Assembly (NCBI GenBank): GCA_035502995.1
Contig: DATJTW010000102.1
Coordinates: 1 to 64,000 of the forward strand
Direction of reading: 5' to 3'
Source of the DNA: CADEED01 sp035502995
Lineage (GTDB): Bacteria > Pseudomonadota > Gammaproteobacteria > Steroidobacterales > Steroidobacteraceae
Length of the DNA stretch: 64,000 nucleotides
Shown one piece after another: positions 18,425 through 26,388 of the stretch. Every line of letters begins with the position of its first letter. Position 1 is the first letter of the stretch. Both the position numbers and the translations under genes were made by a program. Below the pieces are notes generated by a model, which had not been told where the DNA came from, searched no databases, and was given only the letters and a program-made list of their open reading frames with translations.

Positions 18425-19762
18425 ATGATCCCCGGCAACGCGAACCCCTATCTATCCGGTGTCCACGCACCGATGCGCGACGAGCGCACGCTGCGGGACC
18501 TGCCGGTGACGGGCGCGATCCCGCCGGGGCTGAACGGCCGCTATCTGCGCATGGGCCCGAACCCGATGCGCGCCGATCCGGCGAAGTATCACTGGTTCTC
18601 GGGCGACGGCATGGTGCACGGACTCGGCGTGCGCGACGGCCAGGCGTTGTGGTATCGCAATCGCTGGGTGCGGTCGGAGCGCGTGAGCAAGGCGCTGGGT
18701 GAATCGCGCGTCTCCGGCCCGCGTCACGTGTTCGACACCGTCAACACGAACGTGCTGCGGTTCGCCGGGCAGACGCTCGGCCTGGTCGAAGCGGGCAGCA
18801 CACCGGTCGAGTTCGGCGACGGACTGGAGACGCTGAGCTACACCGACTTCGGCGGCACCTTGCACGGCGGCTTCGCCGCGCATCCGCACGTCGATCCGGC
18901 GACGGGCGAGATGCTGGCGGTCTGTTACGACGTGAGCCGGTGGCGCTCGGTGCGGTACGTCGTCGTCGCGCCGGATGGCAAGGTGCGCCGCGAGGTGTCG
19001 GTGCCCGTGCGCCACGGGCCGATGATCCACGACAGCGCGTTCACGCGGCGCTTCGCGATCGTGCTGGATCTCCCGGTGACGTTCTCGCTGCGTGCCGCCG
19101 TTTCGCGCTACCCGTTTCCGTTTCGCTGGCGGCCTGCGCATGCCGCGCGGGTCGGCCTGTTGCCGCGCGAGGGTGAGGCAGCGGACGTGATCTGGTGTCC
19201 GCTCGATCCCTGCTTCGTCTTCCATGCCGTCAATGCCTACGACGACGAGGACGGCCGTGTCGTGCTCGACGTCATCGTGCACGACCAGATGTTCTCGCGC
19301 ATCCGCGGCGGCCCGGATTCGCTGAGCTGCGCGTTCGAGCGCTGGACCCTTGATCCGCGCACGCGCGCCGTCGAGCGCATCACGCTCGACGCCACCGCGC
19401 AGGAATTCCCACGCATCGACGAACGACTGTCCGGCCGGCCGCATCGCTACGCGTACACCATGGGCATGGCGAGCTGGTTCCTCGGCACGTGCCTGTACAA
19501 GCACGATCTGCACACCGGTGACCGTCGCTGCCACGACTTCGGCCTCGGCCGCCACCCCTGCGAGTTCGTGTTCGTGCCCGCGCATGCGCAGGCCGGCGAG
19601 GACGAGGGCTGGCTCGTCGGGTTCGTCATCGATATCCGCGCGCAGACCACCGACTGGGTCGTGCTCGACGCGCGCGACTTCGAAGGCGCGCCACGCGCCA
19701 GCGTCCACCTTCCGCACGTCGTGCCGACCGGATTCCACGGCAACTGGCTGCAGGACCCATGA
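18425..19762 (+). CDS. Carotenoid/stilbene cleavage dioxygenase (RPE65 family)
   Basis: 445 residues. The PPGLNGRYLRMGPNP opening and the four iron-binding histidines typical of the family are present: H153 (AAHPHVDP), H202 (GPMIHDSAF), H267 (FVFHAVNAY) and H438 (GFHGNW near the C-terminus). The family cleaves C=C bonds in carotenoids, apocarotenoids or lignin-derived stilbenes with O2. It has no signal peptide, so it is cytoplasmic. It is 16 bases after the VOC gene and upstream of a monooxygenase-like protein and a hydrolase, suggesting a catabolic unit for cleavage aldehydes. Sequence alone does not separate carotenoid from stilbene substrates. Confidence 0.92.
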   Translation: MIPGNANPYLSGVHAPMRDERTLRDLPVTGAIPPGLNGRYLRMGPNPMRADPAKYHWFSGDGMVHGLGVRDGQALWYRNRWVRSERVSKALGESRVSGPRHVFDTVNTNVLRFAGQTLGLVEAGSTPVEFGDGLETLSYTDFGGTLHGGFAAHPHVDPATGEMLAVCYDVSRWRSVRYVVVAPDGKVRREVSVPVRHGPMIHDSAFTRRFAIVLDLPVTFSLRAAVSRYPFPFRWRPAHAARVGLLPREGEAADVIWCPLDPCFVFHAVNAYDDEDGRVVLDVIVHDQMFSRIRGGPDSLSCAFERWTLDPRTRAVERITLDATAQEFPRIDERLSGRPHRYAYTMGMASWFLGTCLYKHDLHTGDRRCHDFGLGRHPCEFVFVPAHAQAGEDEGWLVGFVIDIRAQTTDWVVLDARDFEGAPRASVHLPHVVPTGFHGNWLQDP

Positions 19763-19793
19763 ATACCGACCCTATCCACTCACGGAGCCTTCC

Positions 19794-20216
19794 ATGCGTC
19801 TCACTCTTCTCGCGGCACTGCTGATCGTCATGGCGTCCATCCACTCACCGGCCGTTGCGCGCGAACCGATCGGTGTCCGGTACGACGAGATTCCGGACGG
19901 CGCTTACGCGGTCGTCGCCGACGTCCGCGCGAAGAAAGGCAAGGAAGACGCGTTACGCGCCGCGACGCTGACGCTGGTCGCCCAGGTCCGCGCCGAGCGC
20001 AACAACCTGTTGTACTTCCTGCAGGAGGACCGCGAAGCACCGGGGCATTTCGTGTTCTACGAGATCTTCGTGAGCAAGGCCGACTTCGACGCGCACAACG
20101 CGACACCCCACGTCCAGGCCTGGTTCGCGAAGCTGCCCGAGCTCGCGGAGGGCGGCGTGAAGGCCATGCACCTGCAGATCCTCGGCAACCAGCCCGAAAC
20201 GGGAGCGCGGAAATGA
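19794..20216 (+). CDS. Exported quinol monooxygenase-like (ABM) protein
   Basis: 140 residues from the ATG at 19794 (GGAG about 7 bases before). A signal peptide ends near AVAREP. The rest is an antibiotic-biosynthesis-monooxygenase ferredoxin-like fold: AVVADVRAKKGKEDALR, the central NNLLYFLQEDREAPGHFVFYEIF and FDAHNATPHVQAW. The family oxidises quinols without cofactor or degrades reactive aromatics. It overlaps the next gene by ATGA and is translationally coupled to it. Confidence 0.85.
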   Translation: MRLTLLAALLIVMASIHSPAVAREPIGVRYDEIPDGAYAVVADVRAKKGKEDALRAATLTLVAQVRAERNNLLYFLQEDREAPGHFVFYEIFVSKADFDAHNATPHVQAWFAKLPELAEGGVKAMHLQILGNQPETGARK

Positions 20217-20974
20217 GCGGCGTGACGCAAGCGATCATGAGCATCCTGATGTGCGCCGCCGCGGCGACACCCGTGTTCGCCGCGGGCGGCAACAAGCCGG
20301 CCGTCGTCCTCGTCCACGGCGCGTTCGCCGATGGATCGGGATGGGCCGGCGTGTACCGCATCCTGCGCGAGCACGGCTACGCGGTGTCCGTCGTCCAGCA
20401 CACCACCACGTCGCTGGCCGAGGACGTGGCGGCCACGCGCCGCGCGATCGCCGCCGCCGAGGGCAACGTCATCCTCGTCGGCCACTCGTATGGCGGCGTG
20501 GTGATCACGGAGGCCGGCAACAATCCGAAGGTGTCGGCACTGGTGTACGTCGCGGCGTTCGCGCCGGACGCCGGCGAGTCGGTCGCGTCGTTGAATGCGA
20601 ACGCGCCGAAGGATGCGGGGCCGCCGATCCTGCCGCCGGTCGATGGCTTCCTGGTGCTCGACAAATCGCGGTTCGCCGCGGCATTTGCCGCCGACGTGGC
20701 GCCGGATGTCGCGGCGTTCATGGCGGATTCGCAGCTGCCGTGGGGCGTGGCGTCGCTCGAAGGGAAGATCTCGACGCCAGCGTGGAAGAAGAAGCCGAGC
20801 TGGTTCCTCGTGGCGCAGGACGACCACATGATTCCGCCGGACGCGCAGCGCGGGATGGCCGCGCGGGCGGGAGCCAAGGTGAGCGCCGTGGCGGCGAGTC
20901 ACGCGGTGTACGTGTCGAAGCCTGGCGTGGTGGCGGCGCTGATCGAAGAGGCGGCGGCGGGCGTCGGCCGGTAG
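20213..20974 (+). CDS. Exported alpha/beta hydrolase
   Basis: 253 residues. The signal peptide ends VFAAGG. The fold is the EstC/salicylate-esterase-like alpha/beta hydrolase: VVLVHGAFADGSGW oxyanion loop, nucleophile elbow VGHSYGG with Ser intact, then acid loop LVAQDDHMIPP and His in AASHAVYVSKP. Its ATG overlaps the stop of the ABM gene (ATGA). It is the last gene of the operon and may hydrolyse esters or lactones formed from dioxygenase products. Confidence 0.88.
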   Translation: MSGVTQAIMSILMCAAAATPVFAAGGNKPAVVLVHGAFADGSGWAGVYRILREHGYAVSVVQHTTTSLAEDVAATRRAIAAAEGNVILVGHSYGGVVITEAGNNPKVSALVYVAAFAPDAGESVASLNANAPKDAGPPILPPVDGFLVLDKSRFAAAFAADVAPDVAAFMADSQLPWGVASLEGKISTPAWKKKPSWFLVAQDDHMIPPDAQRGMAARAGAKVSAVAASHAVYVSKPGVVAALIEEAAAGVGR

Positions 20975-21188
20975 CCGCGGCCAGCACCGGGATCCCGTCG
21001 GTAGCTAGTCCGAGAGGCCGGCCGCGGCGACGGCGGCGACTAACTATCGACGGACTGCGCGCGGCGCTGGCATGGCCAGCGCTGGCAAAAAATATATTGC
21101 CGCGGCCGGCAAGACGCGCAACCGTTTGAAATCCGTAGTTAGGCCACGCTTCATTTCCCTCACGGTCGAGTTTCCGCTCACTCTCTGC

Positions 21189-21202
21189 CGGTAGCGCTAC
21201 CA
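21189..21202. promoter_or_regulatory. xyl-box-like palindromic operator
   Basis: CGGTAGCGCTACCA, containing the perfect 12-bp palindrome GGTAGCGCTACC, lies 164 bases before the first xylanase start. From memory, the XylR (LacI family) operator of Xanthomonas, the xyl-box, is TGGTAGCGCTAACA, which matches here at 12 of 14 positions. Location upstream of GH11 xylanases fits. No LacI regulator gene is in the window. Confidence 0.55.
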
Positions 21203-21278
21203 CAAAACGCCGTGGTACTCAGTACGCCGCCTTCGAGAGGCACACGATCAGGGAGACGTGTGAGCAGCGACGAGGCGT

Positions 21279-21303
21279 CCGGCCCGCCATGACGGCGGGC
21301 CGG
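21279..21303 (+). repeat. GC hairpin in the xylanase leader
   Basis: Perfect 10-bp arms CCGGCCCGCC/GGCGGGCCGG with a 5-base loop, 62 bases before the xylanase start. It may be a terminator of the upstream operon or a leader RNA hairpin; there is no T-tract. Confidence 0.45.
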
Positions 21304-21365
21304 CGCGTGGCTGAGGGCCGGCTCCCTGGAAGAACGAACGGATCCGTTTTTCAGAAGGGGGAACC

Positions 21366-23138
21366 ATGATCAGCTGTCTGCCGCGGCGCCTGTGCGCCGC
21401 CGGTCTCGTCTGCACGCTCGCGCTGCTCGGCGCACACGCCGCTGGCGCGCAGGAAATCTGCCTGTCGTCCGGCACCAACCAGCGCACCGGCACCACCGAC
21501 GGCTACCGCTACGAACTGTGGAATCCTGCCGGCGCGGCGAACCCCACGGACGAGTGCATGACCGTCAACAGCGGCGCGAAGTTCAGCGGCCGCTGGACCA
21601 ACGCCGACGACTATCTCGCGCGGCGCGGCGTCTTCTACGGCACCGGCACCAACCAGCCCTGGAAGCAGCGCGGCGGCATGCAGATCTACTACGTCGCGAA
21701 CTGGCAGCCGCAGTTCGTCGACGGCGGCAACTCCAGCATCGGCGTCTACGGCTGGGTGCACCGGAACAACAACGTCGGCTCCACGGCCGAGTTCTACATC
21801 ATCGAGAACTGGTACCAGTGGAACCACGCGCAGGACGGCACGGCGCAGTCGCTGGGCAAGATCGCGGTGAATGGCGCGGTCTACGAAGTCATCAAGACCA
21901 CGCGCACCAACCAGCCGACGCCCTGGGGCAACCAGAACTTCTCGCAGTACGTCAGCGTGCGGCTGGGCCGCGGCACTAACAATTCCACGCCGAGCCCGGC
22001 CGGCACGATCTCCGCCGGCATCAACGTCGGCCAGCATTTCGCGGCCTGGGAGAAGCTCGGGCTCGACATGAGCGGCGAGCTGTACGAGCTCGCGTTCCTC
22101 GCCGAGGGCTACAAGAGCACGGGCACCGTCAACGTGTCCGAGCTGACGTTCACGCCGCAGGCGGCGCCGAGCTCCATCACGGCGAGCCCGGCCACCTACA
22201 ACCTGGCAGTGGACGAGGGCACGATCGTCAACTGGACGCTGCCGGCCGACTACTCCGACTGGACCGGCTCGGTGGTCCACTCGAGCAGCTGCAACGGCGT
22301 GATCGCGCTCGACATGTACCAGGGCAAATACCTGCTGTTCGGCGCCGCACCCGGCTCCTGCACGCTGACCATCTACAGCCCGGACGGCACCAAGTCCACG
22401 ACGGCCACGGTGAACGTCACGCAGGGCAACGCGTTGCCGCGCGTCATCGAGTATCGCGCCGCGGGCAACAAGGGCGGCGAGCAGCTCTATCTGTTGCGCG
22501 CCGGCAAGCGCGTCAGCCCGGCCCGCACGTTGACCACCGCGTTCCAGACCTTCCGCGAGACGGTGTACGGCGAAGGCGAGATCGGCATCGAGTTCGTCAA
22601 CGACGACGCCGTCGCCAACGGCAGGGCGGCGCGCGTCGACTATCTATCGGTGGACGGCGTCAAGCGCGAGACCGAGGCGCAGGCCGTGAACACCGGCTCG
22701 TACGCCAACAACAAGTGCGGCGGCGGCTCGTACAGCGAGTGGCTGTACTGCGCGGGCGCCGTCAACTACGGCGCGCTGAACCAGAACCACACGGTGAAGA
22801 TCCGCGCGCGCGGCAATGCCGGCGGCGAACACCTGCAGTTGCTGATCAACGGCACGTCCGTGAACACCGGCTGGTGGCTGACCACCGCGTTCCAGGAATT
22901 CACGGCGACGGTCAGCGGCGACGGCGACATCAACGTGAAGTACGACAACGACGGCGGCTCGAAGGACGTGGTCGTCGACTGGGTGAAGGTGGACAGCCAG
23001 GTCCCGCGCCAGGCCGAGAACATGCAGTACAACACCGGCCTGTTCGCCAACGGCCGCTGCGGCGGCGGCTCGTACAGCGAGTGGATGCACTGCAACGGCG
23101 TGATCGGCTTCGGCAAGATCTCCGACAACTTCAACTAA
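21366..23138 (+). CDS. GH11 endo-1,4-beta-xylanase with Ig-like domain and tandem CBM60-like modules (copy 1)
   Basis: 590 residues with a signal peptide ending AAGAQ. Residues about 40-265 form a GH11 jelly roll (TTDGYRYELWN, SSIGVYGWV), with the two catalytic glutamates E142 in AEFYIIENW and E247 in LAEGYKSTG, plus the KTTRTNQPTPWG thumb-like segment. An Ig-like linker (about 268-358) follows, then two CBM60/CBM36-like modules of about 100 residues: one after VIEYRAAGNKGGEQLYLL and one after KIRARGNAGGEHLQLL, each followed by a short Cys-containing CGGGSYSEW motif. These bind xylan calcium-dependently. It cleaves xylan outside the cell. The second xylanase starts 22 bases downstream. Confidence 0.92.
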   Translation: MISCLPRRLCAAGLVCTLALLGAHAAGAQEICLSSGTNQRTGTTDGYRYELWNPAGAANPTDECMTVNSGAKFSGRWTNADDYLARRGVFYGTGTNQPWKQRGGMQIYYVANWQPQFVDGGNSSIGVYGWVHRNNNVGSTAEFYIIENWYQWNHAQDGTAQSLGKIAVNGAVYEVIKTTRTNQPTPWGNQNFSQYVSVRLGRGTNNSTPSPAGTISAGINVGQHFAAWEKLGLDMSGELYELAFLAEGYKSTGTVNVSELTFTPQAAPSSITASPATYNLAVDEGTIVNWTLPADYSDWTGSVVHSSSCNGVIALDMYQGKYLLFGAAPGSCTLTIYSPDGTKSTTATVNVTQGNALPRVIEYRAAGNKGGEQLYLLRAGKRVSPARTLTTAFQTFRETVYGEGEIGIEFVNDDAVANGRAARVDYLSVDGVKRETEAQAVNTGSYANNKCGGGSYSEWLYCAGAVNYGALNQNHTVKIRARGNAGGEHLQLLINGTSVNTGWWLTTAFQEFTATVSGDGDINVKYDNDGGSKDVVVDWVKVDSQVPRQAENMQYNTGLFANGRCGGGSYSEWMHCNGVIGFGKISDNFN

Positions 23139-23160
23139 CAAAATACAGGGAAGTCACGAC

Positions 23161-24906
23161 ATGAAGAAGCTCTCGACCTTTCTGCTGCTCGCGTTCTCGC
23201 TCTGCTGGGCGAGTGGCGCGTCCGCGCAGATCTGCATCACGTCGTCGTCCGCGTCGGACGACATCATCGGCACGCAGGACGGTTATCGCCACGAACTGTG
23301 GACCGACCAGAAGAAGTCGCCGGCCTGCATGACGCTTGGCACGAAGGCCGCGTTCACCGCCAACTGGGGCAGCAGCTCGTCGAAGATCGAGAACTACCTC
23401 GCGCGGCGCGGCCTGGGCTACGACGACACGAAGAAGCACTACGAGATCGGCTCGTTCAACGCGTCCTACGACGTCACCTACAGCCCCAACTGCTCCAGCG
23501 GCAACTCGTACATGGGCGTGTACGGCTGGGCGTACGACTCGACGAAGGCGATCCCGAACGACCTCGTCGAGTGGTACATCATCGACAACTGGTGCAACTA
23601 CAACCCGTCGAAGGATCCGACGGCGGAGAGCCTGGGGACCATCTACGGCGGCGAGTACGACGTGTACCGCGTGAAGCGCGTCAACAAGCCGTCGATCAAG
23701 GGCACGCGCGATTTCATGCAGTATTTCAGCGTGCGCAAGAACCTGCGCACCTCGGGCCTGCTGAACATCTCGCATCACTTCTACGCCTGGGAAAAGCTCG
23801 GCATGCCGCTCGGCAACTTGCACGAAGTGTCGATGCTCGTGGAGGGCTACCAGAACTACGGCACCGCGACGTTCAACTCGCTGGACGTGTACCGCACCGA
23901 CGAGGTCTACGCGACGAAGATCGACCTCGTCGAAACCGCGTACAACCTCAAGGTCGGCGACCTGACGTCGGCGCTCGTCTACACGCGCACGCCGGCGGCG
24001 TCGACGCTGATGGACGTCACCGTGACGTCGAGCAATCCGTCGGTGGTGTCGATCGGCAACTACAAGGGCAACTTCTTCCTGCAGGCGAATTCGCCGGGCA
24101 ACGCGACCATCACGATCTCCAGCCTGACCGCGCCGCGGCCGGGTTCGGCGGCGGATACGGCGACGGTCAGCGTGATCGCCGGCGCCTCGCCACCGCCGTC
24201 GCAGAAAATCGAGTTCCGCGCGCTCGGCACGATCGGCACGGAGAAGGTGAACATCCTGCTGAACGGCCAGCCTGTCGGCCAGCAGTTCTCGTTGACGAAG
24301 GACTTTCAGGTCTACACCGACACGATCTTCGGCTCGGGCGACCTCAGCATCGAGTTCGCCAACGACGACGGGCTGCAGACCAACAGCCGCGACGTGCGCC
24401 TCGACTACGTGTCGATCAACGGCGTGAAGCGCGAGACCGAGAGCATGCCGATCAACAGCGCGCGTTACGTGAACGGCGTTTGCGGCGGCGGCGGGTATTC
24501 CGAATGGCTGAACTGCAACGGCGCCGTGAACTTCGGCCGCATCGATCCGGCGCACAAGATCGTCGTGCGCGCGCGCGGCAATGCCGGCGGTGAACACGTC
24601 GCGTTGCTGATCGACGGCCAGGCGGTGAACGGCGGCTGGACGCTCGGCACGGGCTTCCAGGAATACACCGTGACCGTGAACAAGGTCGACGGCGACATCA
24701 ACGTGCGCTACGACAACGACGGCGGCACGAAGGATGCGGTGATCGACTGGGTGAAGGTGGACAACCAGGTCCCGCGCCAGGCCGAGAACATGTCGTACAA
24801 CACCGGCGTCTTCGCCAATGGCCGCTGCGGCGGCGGCACGAAGAGCGAGTGGCTGCACTGCAACGGCGTGATCGGCTTCGGCAAGATCTCCGACAACTTC
24901 AACTGA
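23161..24906 (+). CDS. GH11 endo-1,4-beta-xylanase with Ig-like domain and tandem CBM60-like modules (copy 2)
   Basis: 581 residues, same architecture as its neighbour and clearly a paralogue. The signal peptide ends GASAQ. The GH11 domain has E137 (VEWYIIDNW) and E228 (LVEGYQNYG), the GVYGWAY strand and the thumb KRVNKPSIKGTRDF, all close to classic GH11 sequence. An Ig-like domain (about 245-340) is followed by two CBM60-like modules (KIEFRALGTIGTEKVNILL and KIVVRARGNAGGEHVALL). The C-terminal 40 residues, ending FGKISDNFN, are almost identical in both copies. A strong hairpin follows the stop. Confidence 0.93.
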   Translation: MKKLSTFLLLAFSLCWASGASAQICITSSSASDDIIGTQDGYRHELWTDQKKSPACMTLGTKAAFTANWGSSSSKIENYLARRGLGYDDTKKHYEIGSFNASYDVTYSPNCSSGNSYMGVYGWAYDSTKAIPNDLVEWYIIDNWCNYNPSKDPTAESLGTIYGGEYDVYRVKRVNKPSIKGTRDFMQYFSVRKNLRTSGLLNISHHFYAWEKLGMPLGNLHEVSMLVEGYQNYGTATFNSLDVYRTDEVYATKIDLVETAYNLKVGDLTSALVYTRTPAASTLMDVTVTSSNPSVVSIGNYKGNFFLQANSPGNATITISSLTAPRPGSAADTATVSVIAGASPPPSQKIEFRALGTIGTEKVNILLNGQPVGQQFSLTKDFQVYTDTIFGSGDLSIEFANDDGLQTNSRDVRLDYVSINGVKRETESMPINSARYVNGVCGGGGYSEWLNCNGAVNFGRIDPAHKIVVRARGNAGGEHVALLIDGQAVNGGWTLGTGFQEYTVTVNKVDGDINVRYDNDGGTKDAVIDWVKVDNQVPRQAENMSYNTGVFANGRCGGGTKSEWLHCNGVIGFGKISDNFN

Positions 24907-24922
24907 TTCGCGAGGGGATGGC

Positions 24923-24960
24923 CGCCCGGCGGGCTCCGGAGATTCCGGGCCCGCCGGGCG
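24923..24960 (+). terminator. Strong hairpin after the xylanase pair
   Basis: 12-bp perfect outer arms CGCCCGGCGGGC/GCCCGCCGGGCG with an inner CCGGA-GAT-TCCGG stem, 17 bases after the second xylanase stop. There is no long T-tract, but stem strength and position fit termination. Confidence 0.7.
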
Positions 24961-25056
24961 AGCGGATTTCACCCGCAGTCGAGTCGCGGCACCCGCTGGG
25001 AGACGTATCCTCGGGGCGCACTCGCTGTAATCCGGCAACCCACCGGAGGAAATCCC

Positions 25057-26388
25057 ATGTCCACGTCCGCCGACATCGCGCGCATCTTCGCCCTGCAACA
25101 GGCTCACCAGTGGGAAGCGAAGGCGTCCTCCGCGGAGCAACGCAAGGAGAAGCTGCGGCGGTTGAAGGCGGCCGTCGAGGCCCACGCGGACGAGATCCAG
25201 GCGGCCGTGAAAAAGGACACGCGCAAGCCGGACGGTGAGGTCAAAGTCACCGAAGTGCTCGGCGTGCTCGGCAACATCCAGAAGAACATCGATAGTCTCG
25301 ACGAGTGGATGAAGCCCGTCGACGTCGTGCCGTCGATGAACCCGAACGACAAGGCACGCATCGTTTCCGAGGCGCGCGGCGTGTGCCTGATCCTCGGGCC
25401 GTGGAATTTCCCGTTGGGGCTGACGTTCGGGCCGCTCGCAGCCGCGATCGCCGCCGGCAACACCTGCCTGGTCAAGCTGACGGATCTCTGCCCGGCCACG
25501 GCCGCGGTCGCCGCGAAGATCGTGAAGCAGGCGTTCGACGAGAAGGAGGTCGCATTGTTCGAAGGTGGCGTCGACGTGGCGACGGCGTTGTTGGAGCTGC
25601 CGGTCAGCCACATCTTCTTCACCGGCAGCACGCGCGTCGGCAAGATCGTGATGGCCGCGGCGGCGAAGAACCTGGCGTCGGTCACGCTCGAGCTCGGCGG
25701 CAAGTCGCCGGTCATCGTCGACGAGGGCGCGGACGTGAAGAAGGTCGCCGCGGATCTCGCGGCCGCCAAACAATTCAACGGCGGCCAGGCGTGCATCAGC
25801 CCCGACTACGTGTTCGTCAAGGAGGCGCAGAAGGGCGCGTTGATCGCGGAGTTCCAGGCGCGCGTGCGGGAGAACCTGTATCGCGACGACGGCAGCCTGA
25901 AGAAGGAGAGCCTCGCGCAGATCGTCAACGAGCAGAACTTCGCGCGGATCCGCAAGCTGTTCGACGAGGCTGTCGCGAAAGGCGCGAAGGTCGCGGTGGG
26001 CGGCACGCTCGAACCGGCCGACCGGACGATCCATCCCACGCTGCTGACCGATGTCACTCCGGATATGTCGATCCTGCAGGAGGAGATCTTCGCGCCGATC
26101 GTGCCGGTGGTGACGTACCGGACGCTCGACGAAGTCATCGGCCACATCGCTGGCCGCGCCAAGCCGCTGGCGCTCTATATCTACAGCAATGATCGGGCTA
26201 CGATCGACCGCGTGCTCGAACGCACGTCGTCCGGCGGAGTCACGATCAATGGATTCTTCTCGCATTACCTGGAAAGCAGGCTGCCGTTCGGCGGCGTCAA
26301 TCAGAGCGGCATGGGCAGCTATCACGGCGTCTTCGGATTCAAGGCGTTCTCGCACGAGCGCGCCATCTACGTCCAGCAGGGTGGTTAG
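25057..26388 (+). CDS. Class 3-type aldehyde dehydrogenase
   Basis: 443 residues, the short length typical of the ALDH3 group. Motifs include GPWNFPLGLTFGPLAAAIAAGN, FFTGSTRVGKIV (NAD(P) loop), E212 in LELGGKSP and catalytic C246 in NGGQACISPDY. It oxidises fatty, aromatic or sugar-derived aldehydes. An AGGA site precedes the ATG. It overlaps the GH43 gene by 8 bases, so it is co-translated with a hemicellulase, which is an unusual pairing and may handle aromatic aldehydes released from lignocellulose. Confidence 0.93.
   Translation: MSTSADIARIFALQQAHQWEAKASSAEQRKEKLRRLKAAVEAHADEIQAAVKKDTRKPDGEVKVTEVLGVLGNIQKNIDSLDEWMKPVDVVPSMNPNDKARIVSEARGVCLILGPWNFPLGLTFGPLAAAIAAGNTCLVKLTDLCPATAAVAAKIVKQAFDEKEVALFEGGVDVATALLELPVSHIFFTGSTRVGKIVMAAAAKNLASVTLELGGKSPVIVDEGADVKKVAADLAAAKQFNGGQACISPDYVFVKEAQKGALIAEFQARVRENLYRDDGSLKKESLAQIVNEQNFARIRKLFDEAVAKGAKVAVGGTLEPADRTIHPTLLTDVTPDMSILQEEIFAPIVPVVTYRTLDEVIGHIAGRAKPLALYIYSNDRATIDRVLERTSSGGVTINGFFSHYLESRLPFGGVNQSGMGSYHGVFGFKAFSHERAIYVQQGG

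Larger units (their letters stand above)
20975..21365. other. 391-bp intergenic region between two operons
   Basis: No gene is seen. It contains an inverted repeat GCGCTGGC-ATG-GCCAGCGC near 21062-21080 followed by an A-rich stretch, the xyl-box-like palindrome at 21189-21202, and a perfect GC-rich hairpin at 21279-21303. Three CTANCTA-type heptamers also fall here. It probably holds the end of the dioxygenase operon and the promoter of the xylanase genes. Confidence 0.6.

Noticed and set aside
21062..21080. GCGCTGGC inverted repeat followed by A-rich DNA as a terminator of the dioxygenase operon
   Set aside because: The following tract is A-rich, not T-rich, on the operon strand, so it is not a typical intrinsic terminator; noted only as a repeat.
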